Source: UBA1181 sp045639525 (GTDB taxonomy: Bacteria; Bacteroidota; Bacteroidia; Bacteroidales; Paludibacteraceae). From it: a stretch of 64,000 nucleotides of DNA. The stretch lies in NCBI GenBank assembly GCA_045639525.1, contig JAZUDI010000037.1, positions 1 to 64,000 on the forward strand, in the 5' to 3' direction. Shown one piece after another: positions 8,835-18,129 of this stretch. The stretch's first letter is position 1. Each line of letters opens with the position of its first letter. A program made the translations under genes and the position numbers. The notes beneath the pieces were generated by a model. It saw only the letters and a list, made by a program, of their open reading frames with translations. It made no database searches and was not told the origin of the DNA.

Positions 8835-8848
8835 ATAATTGTCCTTAT

Positions 8849-8888
8849 ATACGAAAAAAGCGAAGGTTACTCTTCGCTTTTTTCGTTT
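8849..8888. terminator. Bidirectional terminator between pyrH and lipoprotein gene
   Basis: AAAAAAGCGAAG and CTTCGCTTTTTT form a stem whose A and T runs serve both strands. It lies between convergent genes and its right arm overlaps the stop codon of the minus-strand lipoprotein gene. Confidence 0.75.
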
Positions 8889-9397
8889 TCTATCTGTTCG
8901 GTCGCATCTCGCACCGGATCCTCGGTCGTGGCGATTATCTCTACTAATTCTTTGTCGTGTATGGGCATCTCTGTGCCGTCTCCCTCTATTAGGTAGGCGT
9001 ATTGCCACGTTCCTCCCATTATCATAGCTCCTGGCTTGGCTGTTGTGTCCGCCTCGCCGCAACTGATCTTCCCGGAAACGATGCCTTGTAAGGTCGCTAG
9101 GGTAGTGGAGTCTGATGCGATGTTGAAGGTGTAATCCGCTTCCCTGAACTGTTTTTGGGTGACGTGTACCTTTATGCTGTCTGATTGGATCGCCATGACA
9201 TATTCTATGTTTCCTCCGCCCTGCCGAACGAACTTTACCCTTGGTGTTGTGTCACTAACCGTTGGGACCTCTCCACGCACCGTTGCGATGTTGGGGTCGC
9301 TATTCGCCTCCTTGGTCTCTCTTCTGCTCTTCCCGTTGCAACTGTATGATGCCGTAAGTCCCGCCAACAATAGGGCACCGATTATCAAGTTTTTCAT
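8867..9397 (-). CDS. Putative lipoprotein of unknown function
   Basis: I do not recognise the family. Read from the start MKNLIIGALLLAGL the product is 176 residues. A longer frame would add 13 residues before this, but the signal peptide fits the internal methionine. The signal is followed by TASYSC, a loose lipobox with Cys about 20 residues in, so it is probably an outer- or inner-membrane lipoprotein. The mature part has a short Ser/Asp/Thr-rich linker, a domain with several beta-strand-like stretches near residues 55-150, and an acidic C-terminal tail (EQIENEKSEE). It is monocistronic, convergent with pyrH. Confidence 0.7.
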   Translation of the reverse strand: MKNLIIGALLLAGLTASYSCNGKSRRETKEANSDPNIATVRGEVPTVSDTTPRVKFVRQGGGNIEYVMAIQSDSIKVHVTQKQFREADYTFNIASDSTTLATLQGIVSGKISCGEADTTAKPGAMIMGGTWQYAYLIEGDGTEMPIHDKELVEIIATTEDPVRDATEQIENEKSEE

Positions 9398-9547
9398 ATA
9401 CATGCGATTTGTTTCCTCAAAGATAACGTTTCTCATCTACACTTTCAATCCGTAAGTTCTATAAAATTAATAATATTTTCATGTGCATCTTTGCGAAACA
9501 AATAATGAAAAAAACTAAATTTGTACCAAACTAAAGATTAATGATCT

Positions 9548-10870
9548 ATGGACATGGATTTCACGGTAAAAACGTTAGGAGAGTGTAAGATTAAATCTCC
9601 GCTACAATTGTCGAAGGTAAAGGGTGACGGTATTTACGACTTCGTGGAAGATGGTGAGCGTGTGCTATACTCCTCTTCTTTGCATGAGGTGATGACCGCT
9701 GTTAAAAATGGAGAGGATTTGGTCTCTTTTGAAAAGCCAGGACCTAAGGAACTTCTCTACTTTGAGCCTGCCAAGACCAAGGTGGCGATTGTGACTTGCG
9801 GAGGTCTCTGTCCAGGACTCAATAATGTGATCCGTGGATTGGTTACCCACTTGTACAACCGTTATGGCGTGGATAATATTGTCGGTGTTCAATATGGTTA
9901 TGCGGGTTTGAACCCAGACAACCAAATCCCGTTCGTCAATTTGAATCCAGACTTGGTGGATGATATCCATAAGGATGGTGGTAGTATGTTGGCCTCTTCC
10001 CGTGGCGAGCAACCTGTCGAGTTGATCGTGGATTCGTTGGAGAGAAACAACATCAATATCTTGTTCTGCATCGGTGGTGACGGTACTTTGAAGGGCGCTC
10101 ACCATATCCACAAGGAGATCGAACGCCGTGGCTTGAAGATCGTGGTGGCGGGTGTGCCTAAGACCATTGATAACGATATCAACTTGATCGAGAAATCATT
10201 CGGATTTGAGTCTGCCTTCACGGCTGCTCAAAGCATTATCCTTAACGCCCACTATGAGGCGAAGGGTGCGATCAATGGTGTGGCGCTTGTTAAGTTGATG
10301 GGACGTGATTCTGGCTTCATCGCTGCGAATGTGGCTTTGGCTGTGCCTGATGTGAATTTCTGTTTGATCCCTGAAATGGACTTCGATTTGGACAATCCTG
10401 AGACACAACACGGCTTCTTGAACCTTTTGGAAAAACGTTTGGAGCGTAAGAAACATGCTGTGGTTGTCGTGGCAGAGGGTGCGGGACAACAATTCTTCAA
10501 GGGTGAGCGCAAGAAGGATGCTTCAGGTAATGTGTTGCATGAGGATATCGGTGTATACATGAAGAATCAGATTACAGAGTATTTCAACAAGAAAAATATT
10601 CCGATCTGCGTGAAGTACATCGACCCAAGCTATATCATCCGTAGTATCCCTGCCAATGCGAACGATAGTAAGTTCTGTGAGCAGTTGACGCACAATGCAG
10701 TGCATGCGGCTATGGCAGGACGTACAGATTTTGTGGTTGGTTACTGGAATGGCTCCTTTACCTTGTTGCCAATAGAGGCGGCTACCGCGCAACGCAAGAA
10801 GGTGAATTTGGAGGGTGAGTTCTGGTGGAGTGTCGTAGAGGCGACCGGTCAACCTTTGGAGATGAAATAG
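9548..10870 (+). CDS. pfkA: 6-phosphofructokinase, ATP-dependent type
   Basis: Phosphorylates fructose 6-phosphate in glycolysis. The 440-residue product is longer than the 320-residue E. coli type and belongs to the plant/spirochaete-like branch. It has GGLCPGLNNVIRGL, GGDGT (residues 176-180), PKTIDND (K205) and MGRDSGFIA. Pyrophosphate-dependent enzymes have GGDD; here the second Asp is Gly. With Lys kept in PKTIDND, the pair (G, K) is the pattern known for ATP-dependent members, so ATP use is inferred. The upstream gap has a near-consensus -7 box (CATCTTTG at 9486). Confidence 0.92.
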   Translation: MDMDFTVKTLGECKIKSPLQLSKVKGDGIYDFVEDGERVLYSSSLHEVMTAVKNGEDLVSFEKPGPKELLYFEPAKTKVAIVTCGGLCPGLNNVIRGLVTHLYNRYGVDNIVGVQYGYAGLNPDNQIPFVNLNPDLVDDIHKDGGSMLASSRGEQPVELIVDSLERNNINILFCIGGDGTLKGAHHIHKEIERRGLKIVVAGVPKTIDNDINLIEKSFGFESAFTAAQSIILNAHYEAKGAINGVALVKLMGRDSGFIAANVALAVPDVNFCLIPEMDFDLDNPETQHGFLNLLEKRLERKKHAVVVVAEGAGQQFFKGERKKDASGNVLHEDIGVYMKNQITEYFNKKNIPICVKYIDPSYIIRSIPANANDSKFCEQLTHNAVHAAMAGRTDFVVGYWNGSFTLLPIEAATAQRKKVNLEGEFWWSVVEATGQPLEMK

Positions 10871-10889
10871 TGATTGTAGTGTAAAGTTG

Positions 10890-10929
10890 AGCAGAGCCAA
10901 TTTGTACAAGAGTTGGCTCTGCTTTTTTT
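10890..10929 (+). terminator. Terminator after phosphofructokinase
   Basis: AGCAGAGCCAA (10890-10900) pairs perfectly with TTGGCTCTGCT (10913-10923) and is followed by seven T. The next gene starts 10 bases after the T run. Confidence 0.85.
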
Positions 10930-10938
10930 CTTGCGGAA

Positions 10939-12132
10939 ATGACAAGAGAGGAGAAGATAGACGAGTTTTTGGAAATTCGAGAGGATGCGCTTGACCAGTA
11001 TGGGGCTTGGCGTTTGCCAGCGAGTGGGGCGTTGTGGAAAAACTGGTTTGCGACTATTTTTTCGACATTTTTTGTGATGGCGATTGTCGGTTTCTTTTTA
11101 TACATCCCTCTCTCTTTAAAGGCGCCAGAGGGAGCAGTCGTTGGTGTGATGATTTATCTGGCGTTTATGACTTTGTATATTGTCTTCACGATCTATCAGG
11201 CGGTTCAAAAAGAACGTGCGACGAAGGGTGTGTTCTTCTCCAAAGATGCGTTGGTTTATCGGCCTCCGTTAGGGAAGGAGAGGAAGATTCTGCTTCCTGA
11301 TATCTCAAGTATCAAGGTGCGTTCCTCTTGGGGAGGAAACGATAAGTGGTTTGTCTATTCTGTGAAGGGCGTACAGATCCCCGTGCCGCCCGAATTGACT
11401 CTTCCGCAAACCGATTTCCCTGTTTTTATGCGCAGCACTTTCTTGGATTTGATTTGGGACGAGAATGAGGTGAAGATGGATGAGAAGTCCATATCGTTTA
11501 GTGTGCTCAACCTTTATGCGTTGGTCTTGAAATCAGACGGGAATGGTACGGAGGAGACGCGGGATATGGCGGTGGATGATGTGACGCGGCACTTTTTTCA
11601 GTCGGGCCGCGTACATCGCAGGAAGATTGCCGAACGTCTGAACGGATTGTTGGCGACTACCCAACAAAACTATCAATACTATTGCAACAATATTGTGGAG
11701 CAAAAGAGATGGAACTATGGCGCTCGATACGATTTGCTGGATCGGTTGTTTGATTGCGCTTACAAGAGCGATGGTATCAATGGTCAGGAACTGGAGATTC
11801 TTCGAGGAATCGGCAAATTTTTGTTGCTTCGGGAGTGGCACATCGTCAGTTTGGAGCATCAATATGAGTTGGGTAAGAAGGAACTGGGTAAGGAGACTGG
11901 CAATTTCTTGCAAAGTTACGAAGCCTGCTTACAGGAGGCCCGCAGAGAGTTGAATGTGGCGGAGGATGCGCCACTCTCCGAGATGAAACGTGTTTATGAG
12001 TTTATGATTAAGAAGTGGGATCCCGCTCTTCTACCGGCGGAAACTCCGGTGGCTGATCGCGAGAAGGCGAAGATCCGTTATCGAACAATTAAGGATACTT
12101 ATTGGTTCCTGAAGGCCAATATGAAGGAATGA
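10939..12132 (+). CDS. Membrane protein with TerB-like and degenerate J domain
   Basis: A 397-residue protein, about a full-length paralog of the next gene. It starts MTREEKIDEFLEIREDAL, has two hydrophobic segments (about 36-59 and 66-86), then a soluble region. From about residue 190 comes an acidic helical TerB/DjlA-like domain (LYALVLKSDGNGTEE, then DRLFDCAYKSDGINGQELEI). The C-terminus aligns with a J domain, but the invariant HPD is replaced by WDP (360-362), so it should not stimulate Hsp70. It probably acts at the inner membrane with its neighbour. Function unknown. Confidence 0.75.
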   Translation: MTREEKIDEFLEIREDALDQYGAWRLPASGALWKNWFATIFSTFFVMAIVGFFLYIPLSLKAPEGAVVGVMIYLAFMTLYIVFTIYQAVQKERATKGVFFSKDALVYRPPLGKERKILLPDISSIKVRSSWGGNDKWFVYSVKGVQIPVPPELTLPQTDFPVFMRSTFLDLIWDENEVKMDEKSISFSVLNLYALVLKSDGNGTEETRDMAVDDVTRHFFQSGRVHRRKIAERLNGLLATTQQNYQYYCNNIVEQKRWNYGARYDLLDRLFDCAYKSDGINGQELEILRGIGKFLLLREWHIVSLEHQYELGKKELGKETGNFLQSYEACLQEARRELNVAEDAPLSEMKRVYEFMIKKWDPALLPAETPVADREKAKIRYRTIKDTYWFLKANMKE

Positions 12133-12147
12133 TTAATTATGGGGATT

Positions 12148-13284
12148 ATGACAAGAGAGGAACGGATATCAACCTTTTTTGAGAGAAAAAAGTATACTCT
12201 GAAAGCGGGGGCTTGGGAGTGGACTAATATTGGTTCTGGTACGTTTTTGGTATCGAATTTTATATCATCGGGGGCCATGGTGGCTGTGGGTATGTTGTTT
12301 GGAGCTGGTTTTGGTATAATTTTCGCAATATTGTTTTGGAGCCTATATCTATTTGTGACTTCTCGTAAAAATGTAGTTGTGAGGTTGCTCCCTGATCGGA
12401 TAGAGTGTGAGAAGAAGGGCAAAAAACATACTTACTTTTTTAGTGATATATCGTGGATAAAGGTGGTCAGAACGGGTATGGATGCGGGAGCTCCGCAATG
12501 GGAGTTCTATGCCAATAGTGGAGAGGTATTAGCCCCACCTGTCGGGAGCACGAAGGATGGAGAGGATTTTTCCACCTTCTTCCGGAGTAATTTCCCCCAT
12601 TTGATTTGGGATCAGATGGAGACGAGCGGCCAAGTAAACTCTTTGACGTCGAATATTATGCGATTGGCGGCATTGGTTATCAAGAGTGATGGAGAGATCT
12701 CCGAAGAGGCGCAGGAGCGTGTGATAGACTATGTTTGGGAGCATTACTACCGTTCCTTGCCAGACCAGAAGAGTGCGGTGGCTTCCCGTTTTCATGCTTT
12801 TATGGCGGCGAGGCAGGTGGATTACACGATCTACTGCAGACGTATCGTGGAGAGCGGCAAACTTGATTATTGGGCTCGACAAGAGTTGGCGGATCTCCTC
12901 TTTGAGTGTGCCTATATCAGTGCGGGTATCAATAGGGTGGAGTTGCAGATTTTGCGTGAGATCTCCGCTCATTTGAGGATGCGAAATTGGCATATTGCCT
13001 CTTTGGAGGAGAAGTATGAATGCCGGAAACATGAAATGGGTTATGAGACGGTGAATTATTCCTTTAGTCGGGATGAGCGTCTCAGACAGGCCTATATGGT
13101 TCTTGGATTGTCTGACAAAGCCTCTATTGCCGATGTGAAGCACGCCTATCATCAGTTGGTGAAGAGTTGTCACCCGGATAAGATATCAAGTAAAGCCTCC
13201 TCCGAGGAGCGGGAGCAGGCTATTATCCGTTTCAGGTCCCTGACGGAGGCGTATGATTATCTGTGTGAGTTTGCAGGTTCGTAG
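12148..13284 (+). CDS. DjlA-like membrane protein with TerB and intact J domain
   Basis: A 378-residue protein in the order of DjlA co-chaperones: membrane segment (about 40-70), TerB-like helical domain (ALVIKSDGEISEEAQER, then LLFECAYISAGINRVE), and a C-terminal J domain (YMVLGLSDKASIADVKHAYH) with HPD at 342-344. The J domain suggests recruitment and activation of DnaK at the membrane. The start MTREERISTF was chosen because it aligns with the paralog's MTREEKIDEF; an in-frame ATG 9 bases upstream (12139) is the alternative. The gene follows its paralog by 15 bases. Confidence 0.82.
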   Translation: MTREERISTFFERKKYTLKAGAWEWTNIGSGTFLVSNFISSGAMVAVGMLFGAGFGIIFAILFWSLYLFVTSRKNVVVRLLPDRIECEKKGKKHTYFFSDISWIKVVRTGMDAGAPQWEFYANSGEVLAPPVGSTKDGEDFSTFFRSNFPHLIWDQMETSGQVNSLTSNIMRLAALVIKSDGEISEEAQERVIDYVWEHYYRSLPDQKSAVASRFHAFMAARQVDYTIYCRRIVESGKLDYWARQELADLLFECAYISAGINRVELQILREISAHLRMRNWHIASLEEKYECRKHEMGYETVNYSFSRDERLRQAYMVLGLSDKASIADVKHAYHQLVKSCHPDKISSKASSEEREQAIIRFRSLTEAYDYLCEFAGS

Positions 13285-13291
13285 ATTGGTG

Positions 13292-14386
13292 TCAGTCTAT
13301 CTCAATCCTTTTGTCTGCACAATAGGTTATCCAACCCGATAAGTCGTAGCTGGTGTGAGTATGGGCGATCGGAGCGGATGGATTGTAATATTTTTGAACC
13401 TCCCAAGGTTGCTTCTCTTGGAAATATTTGAGTCGGTTGATTCGTTGCTCGCATAGGTAGAAAACGCCGGCGTGTTTGATAGTGCGAGGAAGCTCCTTCA
13501 TCTCAAAGATGCCCAACGCGACGTCGATCATGCCCTTAAAGTAGTCGTATCCGGTGCTCAGTGGTACGAGATCTGAGATTTGACCGCCTCCGCCCCTTGG
13601 GTTGACCTCTATGAGGTAGAGGTTGTCGTTGTAGTACTTCATCTCTATGTGTGAGGCACCGTCGGTGTATCCTATACGGGAAAGGATGATAGGGACGACC
13701 TTGCGGATTCTCTCCTTCACATCTTCAGGTAGGAAGGAGGGTTGGTGACTTCCGAGCTCTGCGAAGTGTGGCGCTCCGTCGTTCTCCTTGTCTGTGATTT
13801 GTAGCACATAATGTTCCCCTTTGTAGGAGATGGATTCCACGGAAAATTCCACTCCCCCGATAAATTCTTCCGCTTGGATGGTGTGGCCGGGAACTTGTTT
13901 GATATAGTCCATCGCGAAGGGGAGATCGCTTGGCTGACCGACGAAAGTGACTCCCACTTTGCCAGCTCCGGTGGCTGGTTTGATGACGCAGGGAACCGGA
14001 ATCTCCTCCGCACCTGTGTAGCAAAAACTCTTCACCTTCGAGAGTCCTGGGATGTCGTTAGTGCGTTCGCGGACAGCAAACTTATTCTTGATGAGTCTGA
14101 TGGCTTCGACGTTCGTGGTGTTGAGCCCCAATGCGGTCGCTATCTCCGCGGAGATCTCCGCTGTGAGGTCTGAGGCATTGGATACGACGCCTTCCACTCC
14201 CTCTTGTTTGCAGATTTCGATGATCTTCTCCGTCTCAAGGATAGAGATGGGGTAAAACTTGTCTGCGATGTCTTTGCATACGGCACCCTCTCCCCATGCG
14301 AAGGAGATCACTGTGTGTCCGAGTTCTTTTGCTTTTAGAGTAAGGGATATTTGGCCCGTGGAGGCTCCGATAATCGCTAATTTCAT
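13292..14386 (-). CDS. ATP-grasp domain ligase of unknown substrate
   Basis: A 364-residue ATP-grasp enzyme related to the carbamoyl-phosphate synthase large-chain/biotin carboxylase group. It has an N-terminal Rossmann-like pre-ATP-grasp domain (MKLAIIGASTGQISLTLKAK), then the ATP-grasp fold with CVIKPATGAGKVGV, an acidic segment QAEEFIGGVEFSVES, and the Mg/ATP site HIEMKYYNDNLYLIEVNPR. Such stand-alone proteins ligate a carboxylate to an amine or similar nucleophile. The substrate cannot be read from the sequence, and neighbours give no pathway. It is convergent with the J-domain gene, 7 bases apart. Confidence 0.85.
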   Translation of the reverse strand: MKLAIIGASTGQISLTLKAKELGHTVISFAWGEGAVCKDIADKFYPISILETEKIIEICKQEGVEGVVSNASDLTAEISAEIATALGLNTTNVEAIRLIKNKFAVRERTNDIPGLSKVKSFCYTGAEEIPVPCVIKPATGAGKVGVTFVGQPSDLPFAMDYIKQVPGHTIQAEEFIGGVEFSVESISYKGEHYVLQITDKENDGAPHFAELGSHQPSFLPEDVKERIRKVVPIILSRIGYTDGASHIEMKYYNDNLYLIEVNPRGGGGQISDLVPLSTGYDYFKGMIDVALGIFEMKELPRTIKHAGVFYLCEQRINRLKYFQEKQPWEVQKYYNPSAPIAHTHTSYDLSGWITYCADKRIEID

Positions 14387-14489
14387 TCTATTGAGTTTTG
14401 AATTTTGTCCGCTATTTCCTCAAAAAAGCGGTGCTTGATTCGAAATAATACTATATTTTTATTGAGATTGAAAAAATATCAAACCGATG

Positions 14490-14497
14490 CAAAAATA
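14490..14497 (-). promoter_or_regulatory. Candidate -7 box for the ATP-grasp gene
   Basis: On the minus strand the sequence is TATTTTTG, matching TAnnTTTG, about 105 bases before the ATP-grasp start. The match is weak on its own in this AT-rich gap. Confidence 0.35.
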
Positions 14498-14540
14498 TTG
14501 AGGTTTCAACTATTAACCAAATTTTCTCGGAGTTTTTTTC

Positions 14541-14548
14541 TATCTTTG
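14541..14548 (+). promoter_or_regulatory. Bacteroidota -7 box for the PBP gene
   Basis: TATCTTTG, the commonest -7 box in this window, lies 89 bases before the PBP start in the divergent gap. Confidence 0.6.
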
Positions 14549-14636
14549 CCCCAGTAGTAATATCGGACGATAACCATGGAAAGTGCAATATTATAGGAAA
14601 ATGTCCGTTTTTATATTTAAATATCTATAATTTCAG

Positions 14637-17600
14637 ATGAAAGATTTTGTGGAGAAAATCAAAAATATAATCGCACATTGGGCCGTATTGGTGGTTGAAT
14701 GGTGCAAGTCCGCTATTGCTTGGACGAAGAGGAACGCCTCCAAGCGTATGGAAGAGGCTAAACGATATGCGGAGGAGAAACAACTTCCCGAAAAGACGCG
14801 GAAATTACGTGAGGATGCTGCCCGTTGGGGCGAAAAAGCGCAGGAACGAACCAAGGAGACTTGGGATGTGGTAAAGAAAAAGTCCGAGGCGGCGGAGACA
14901 TCTGCCCGACGCTATATGGCAGAGAAAAATATTCCAGAAAAGGCTCAGATGGCAAAAGAGCGTGGCGAGAAGCTTCTCAACGACGCGAACGAGAAGGGAA
15001 CGAACGCTTGGAATTGGCTCTTGTCGAAGGGAAAGGCCTTGTGTGCCGCTATTACCGCCTTCTATCATAGCCGTGTCGAAAACAAAATACCCAAGAGCGA
15101 GTGTAGCGAAGGGGAATTGGCGCAGGCGCAACGCTTTTTCAGTGGGGAGCCCTCGCCAGAGGTGCCAGACGCTCCTAAAGAGGATCCACAGGAGGAGATC
15201 GCCGCTCCTGATCCTCTTGACGAAGGGGATGGCGGAAATGGTGGCGATGGCGGAAGCGATGATTTGGAAGAGAAGAATGAGTCGCCCCGTAAGCCGAAAA
15301 AACGTTGGAGAAAGGTACTGTTGGCCCTCTTCTTGTTTACTGTCTTGGGGATCCCTTTGTCGGCTGTGCTCTTCTGCTATTGTGTGGATGCCAACACCTT
15401 CGGTTGGTTTGGTGCCTCTCCGACATTGGACCAATTGAAAAACCCAATCCAGATGGAGGCCTCTGAGATCTATAGCGAGGATGGAGATCTGATGGGTAAA
15501 TTCTTTGTGGAGAACCGCTCTTCCGTCACTTATGAGGAGATCTCTCCTGAATTGATCCAGACCTTGATCGCTACGGAAGACCAACGCTTTTACGAACACA
15601 ATGGTATCGATTACAAGGGTATGTTCTCGGCGGTGAAGGATGCCTTGCGTGGCCGTGCCCGCGGCGCCAGCACCATTACCCAGCAGTTGGTGAAGAATCT
15701 CTTCAAGGTGCGATCCGACTATACGAAGGGCGGATTGTGCAGGGTGCCTGGCGTGAAGACCTTGATCATCAAGGTGAAGGAGTGCATTGGTGCGGTCCGT
15801 ATCGAGAAGCATTATAGCAAGGAGGAGATTTTGACCATGTACCTCAATACGGTGACATTCGGTAACAACACCTATGGTATCAAATCCGCGGCTAAGACCT
15901 ACTTTAACACGACTCCCGACAAACTGACTTATGAGCAGGCTGCCTGCATCATTGGTATCTTGAAGGCCAATACCTACTACAATCCTATCAAGAATCCGGA
16001 GAATAACAAGAAACGTAGAAATTTGATCCTTCATCTGTTGGCGGATAATGCGTCGATCTCCACAGCGCAGTGTGACTCTTTGTGTGCCACTGATTTGGGT
16101 TTGAATGTTTACAAGGAGGATATTCTCAGTGGTTATGCCCACTATTTCAGAGAGGCGGTATTCAATGAATTGCAACCTTGGTGTGATGCCAATAATGTGA
16201 ATCTATTCCATGATGGATTGAAGATCTATACGACAGTCAACTCTAAAATGCAGAAGTATGCGGAGGCTTCGGTGGCGAAACAGATGGGTGAGTTGCAAGA
16301 CCAATTCAATAAGCATTGGGGAAAAGAGAACCCTTGGCGGGACCAAAAGCAGCACGAGATCAAGGGTTTCATTGATGATATGTTGAAGAAGACCGCTGCT
16401 TATAAGGGATTGAAGAAGAGATACAAGGAGGACGAGACTGCCATTTACAAGGAGTTGAATGAGCCTCATAAGATGCGTATTTTCGATTATAACCGAGGTA
16501 TTACCGATACGGTGATGAGTACCCGTGATTCGTTGGCCCATATTTTGAAATTCCTCCATTGCGGATTCATCGCGATGGATCCTCATTCCGGTGCGGTAAA
16601 GGCTTGGGTAGGAGATGTGGATTTCCACTATTGGCAGTATGACAAGGTGACGGCGAAACGGCAGCCAGGCTCCACCTTTAAACTCTTTGTCTATACGGAG
16701 GCTTTGCGCCAAGGCATGTGCAGCTGCGACACGAGGGTGGATAGTACGGTGACTTGGATGACGGAGGAGGATGGTGAGATGAAGGTTTGGGCTCCTCAAA
16801 ATGCAAGTGGCGTCTTTTCGAATGAACCGATGACTTTGAAAACTGCTTTGGCCCGCTCCGTCAATAGTGTGGCGGTGCAAGTGGCGAAGGAGGTTACGCC
16901 TGAGAAGATTGTCTCCACGGCCCATTTGATGGGTATTGAGAGCCCTGTTCGTCCGATCCCTTCCATTTGTTTGGGTACGGAGGATGTCTCTTTGGTGGAG
17001 TTGGCGACGGCCTATTCTGTGATTGCGGATGGAGGTATGTTGCATGCTCCGATATTGGTGACCCGTATTGAGGATAAGAATGGCAAGGTGATTTATGACG
17101 CGAAGATAAAGAATGAGCGTGTCTTGGATTATGAGACAGCCTTCTTGGTGCGAGACATGTTGCAAGAGGGGTTGCGGGATGAACGTGGAACTTCGCAGGC
17201 GTTGTGGAAATATAAGATGCATGGAGCTACCGATTTTGGTGGAAAGACAGGTACATCCGCCAACTATTCTGATGCTTGGTATATGAATATCACCCCGAAC
17301 TTGGTGACCGGCGCATGGGTGGGCGGTGAATACCGAAGCATCCATTTCCGCAATGGTGATTTAGGTCAGGGTAGCCGTTCCGCTTTACCGATTGTAGGCT
17401 CCTTCTTGGAGAAAGTCTTGAACGACAAGGATCTGAAAAAATATGGTGGCCGGTTTGGTGCGCCGAAGGAGAAGATCAACCGCAACTATGATTGCAAGGC
17501 GATCGAGGAGGAGTTGGAGGAGGAGCGTGACGGGGAGGAGTCCGCTGTCCGTGGATTCTTCAAACGGCTCTTTGGAAGGAATGATGTGGTCGATAGTACG

Positions 17601-17672
17601 GGTGCGAAAGTCTCTCGCAAGGAGCAACGTCGCGAACGTCGGGAAAAAAGGAAGGAGAAAAGGAGTAGATGA
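14637..17672 (+). CDS. Class A penicillin-binding protein (PBP1A-type)
   Basis: A bifunctional peptidoglycan synthase: glycosyltransferase plus DD-transpeptidase in the periplasm, anchored in the inner membrane. The 1011-residue chain has a long cytoplasmic part (1-222), one membrane segment (about 225-249), a GT51 domain with EDQRFYEHNGID (catalytic E314) and ASTITQQL, and a transpeptidase domain with STFK (S679), SVN (741-743) and KTGTS (870-874). A basic tail ends it. The cytoplasmic part is unusual: two about 49-residue amphipathic repeats beginning RYAEEKQLPEK (43) and RYMAEKNIPEK (92), then a Gly/Asp-rich linker. Usual homologs have a short cytoplasmic tail. Confidence 0.95.
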   Translation: MKDFVEKIKNIIAHWAVLVVEWCKSAIAWTKRNASKRMEEAKRYAEEKQLPEKTRKLREDAARWGEKAQERTKETWDVVKKKSEAAETSARRYMAEKNIPEKAQMAKERGEKLLNDANEKGTNAWNWLLSKGKALCAAITAFYHSRVENKIPKSECSEGELAQAQRFFSGEPSPEVPDAPKEDPQEEIAAPDPLDEGDGGNGGDGGSDDLEEKNESPRKPKKRWRKVLLALFLFTVLGIPLSAVLFCYCVDANTFGWFGASPTLDQLKNPIQMEASEIYSEDGDLMGKFFVENRSSVTYEEISPELIQTLIATEDQRFYEHNGIDYKGMFSAVKDALRGRARGASTITQQLVKNLFKVRSDYTKGGLCRVPGVKTLIIKVKECIGAVRIEKHYSKEEILTMYLNTVTFGNNTYGIKSAAKTYFNTTPDKLTYEQAACIIGILKANTYYNPIKNPENNKKRRNLILHLLADNASISTAQCDSLCATDLGLNVYKEDILSGYAHYFREAVFNELQPWCDANNVNLFHDGLKIYTTVNSKMQKYAEASVAKQMGELQDQFNKHWGKENPWRDQKQHEIKGFIDDMLKKTAAYKGLKKRYKEDETAIYKELNEPHKMRIFDYNRGITDTVMSTRDSLAHILKFLHCGFIAMDPHSGAVKAWVGDVDFHYWQYDKVTAKRQPGSTFKLFVYTEALRQGMCSCDTRVDSTVTWMTEEDGEMKVWAPQNASGVFSNEPMTLKTALARSVNSVAVQVAKEVTPEKIVSTAHLMGIESPVRPIPSICLGTEDVSLVELATAYSVIADGGMLHAPILVTRIEDKNGKVIYDAKIKNERVLDYETAFLVRDMLQEGLRDERGTSQALWKYKMHGATDFGGKTGTSANYSDAWYMNITPNLVTGAWVGGEYRSIHFRNGDLGQGSRSALPIVGSFLEKVLNDKDLKKYGGRFGAPKEKINRNYDCKAIEEELEEERDGEESAVRGFFKRLFGRNDVVDSTGAKVSRKEQRRERREKRKEKRSR

Positions 17673-17721
17673 TGAGGCGGTCCAAAATCTCTCCGTCACC
17701 GTCTTTTAAAATGTTTTTTTG

Positions 17722-17729
17722 TATATTTG
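17722..17729 (+). promoter_or_regulatory. Candidate promoter of the toxin-antitoxin pair
   Basis: TATATTTG matches the -7 consensus and lies 54 bases before the antitoxin start, upstream of the first repeat copy. Confidence 0.45.
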
Positions 17730-17746
17730 TGGGCAGGGAAAAATAG

Positions 17747-17777
17747 AACTAACTGATAACATATTCGCATTGACTAT
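17747..17777 (+). repeat. Island repeat, copy 0 (partial)
   Basis: Contains AACATATTCGCATTGACTAT, one mismatch from the copies at 18616 and 19575, preceded by a similar AACTAA stretch. The last bases overlap the ATG of the antitoxin gene. The outer parts seen in the other two copies are not conserved here. Confidence 0.65.
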
Positions 17778-18129
17778 GGCAAATAAGAGACATGACATAC
17801 CCGAAAGTGATGCAAAGATGCTGGAAGAACCCACATCTGATTATGGCATAACTATTCCCGTAACTGTGCCAACAATGGGCGGATATACATTTGAGGCTCT
17901 CAAACGTGAGCTTGACGAATTTGCAAGAAAACTTGTTGATGCTCAATCTGCAACGGCAGAAGAATGCACAACCGACAATCGTCCCACAAAGCAATTGTTG
18001 GAAGAGACATATTTAAAGCCGTTAAACCAACTGGATCCTTTACTCCAGGAATTGTGTGGCATCTGCCATGTAGATGAAAGTGACCTCAATGGTGATAAAG
18101 CTCGTGAAATGATATTAGAGGGTGTATAA
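17776..18129 (+). CDS. Putative antitoxin of a PIN-type TA pair
   Basis: The 117-residue product from MANKRHDIPES is not a family I recognise. It is acidic and helical in its second half (TFEALKRELDEFARKLVDA, then KPLNQLDPLLQEL). An in-frame upstream start would add 19 residues (17719), but that stretch lies inside the repeat. Its stop overlaps the start of the PIN gene (TAATG), the usual antitoxin-toxin coupling, so the antitoxin role is inferred from position only. Confidence 0.6.
   Translation: MANKRHDIPESDAKMLEEPTSDYGITIPVTVPTMGGYTFEALKRELDEFARKLVDAQSATAEECTTDNRPTKQLLEETYLKPLNQLDPLLQELCGICHVDESDLNGDKAREMILEGV

Noticed and set aside
14805..16175. 456-residue open frame on the minus strand
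   Set aside because: It lies opposite the PBP gene, has no protein-like motifs and is explained as a shadow frame.
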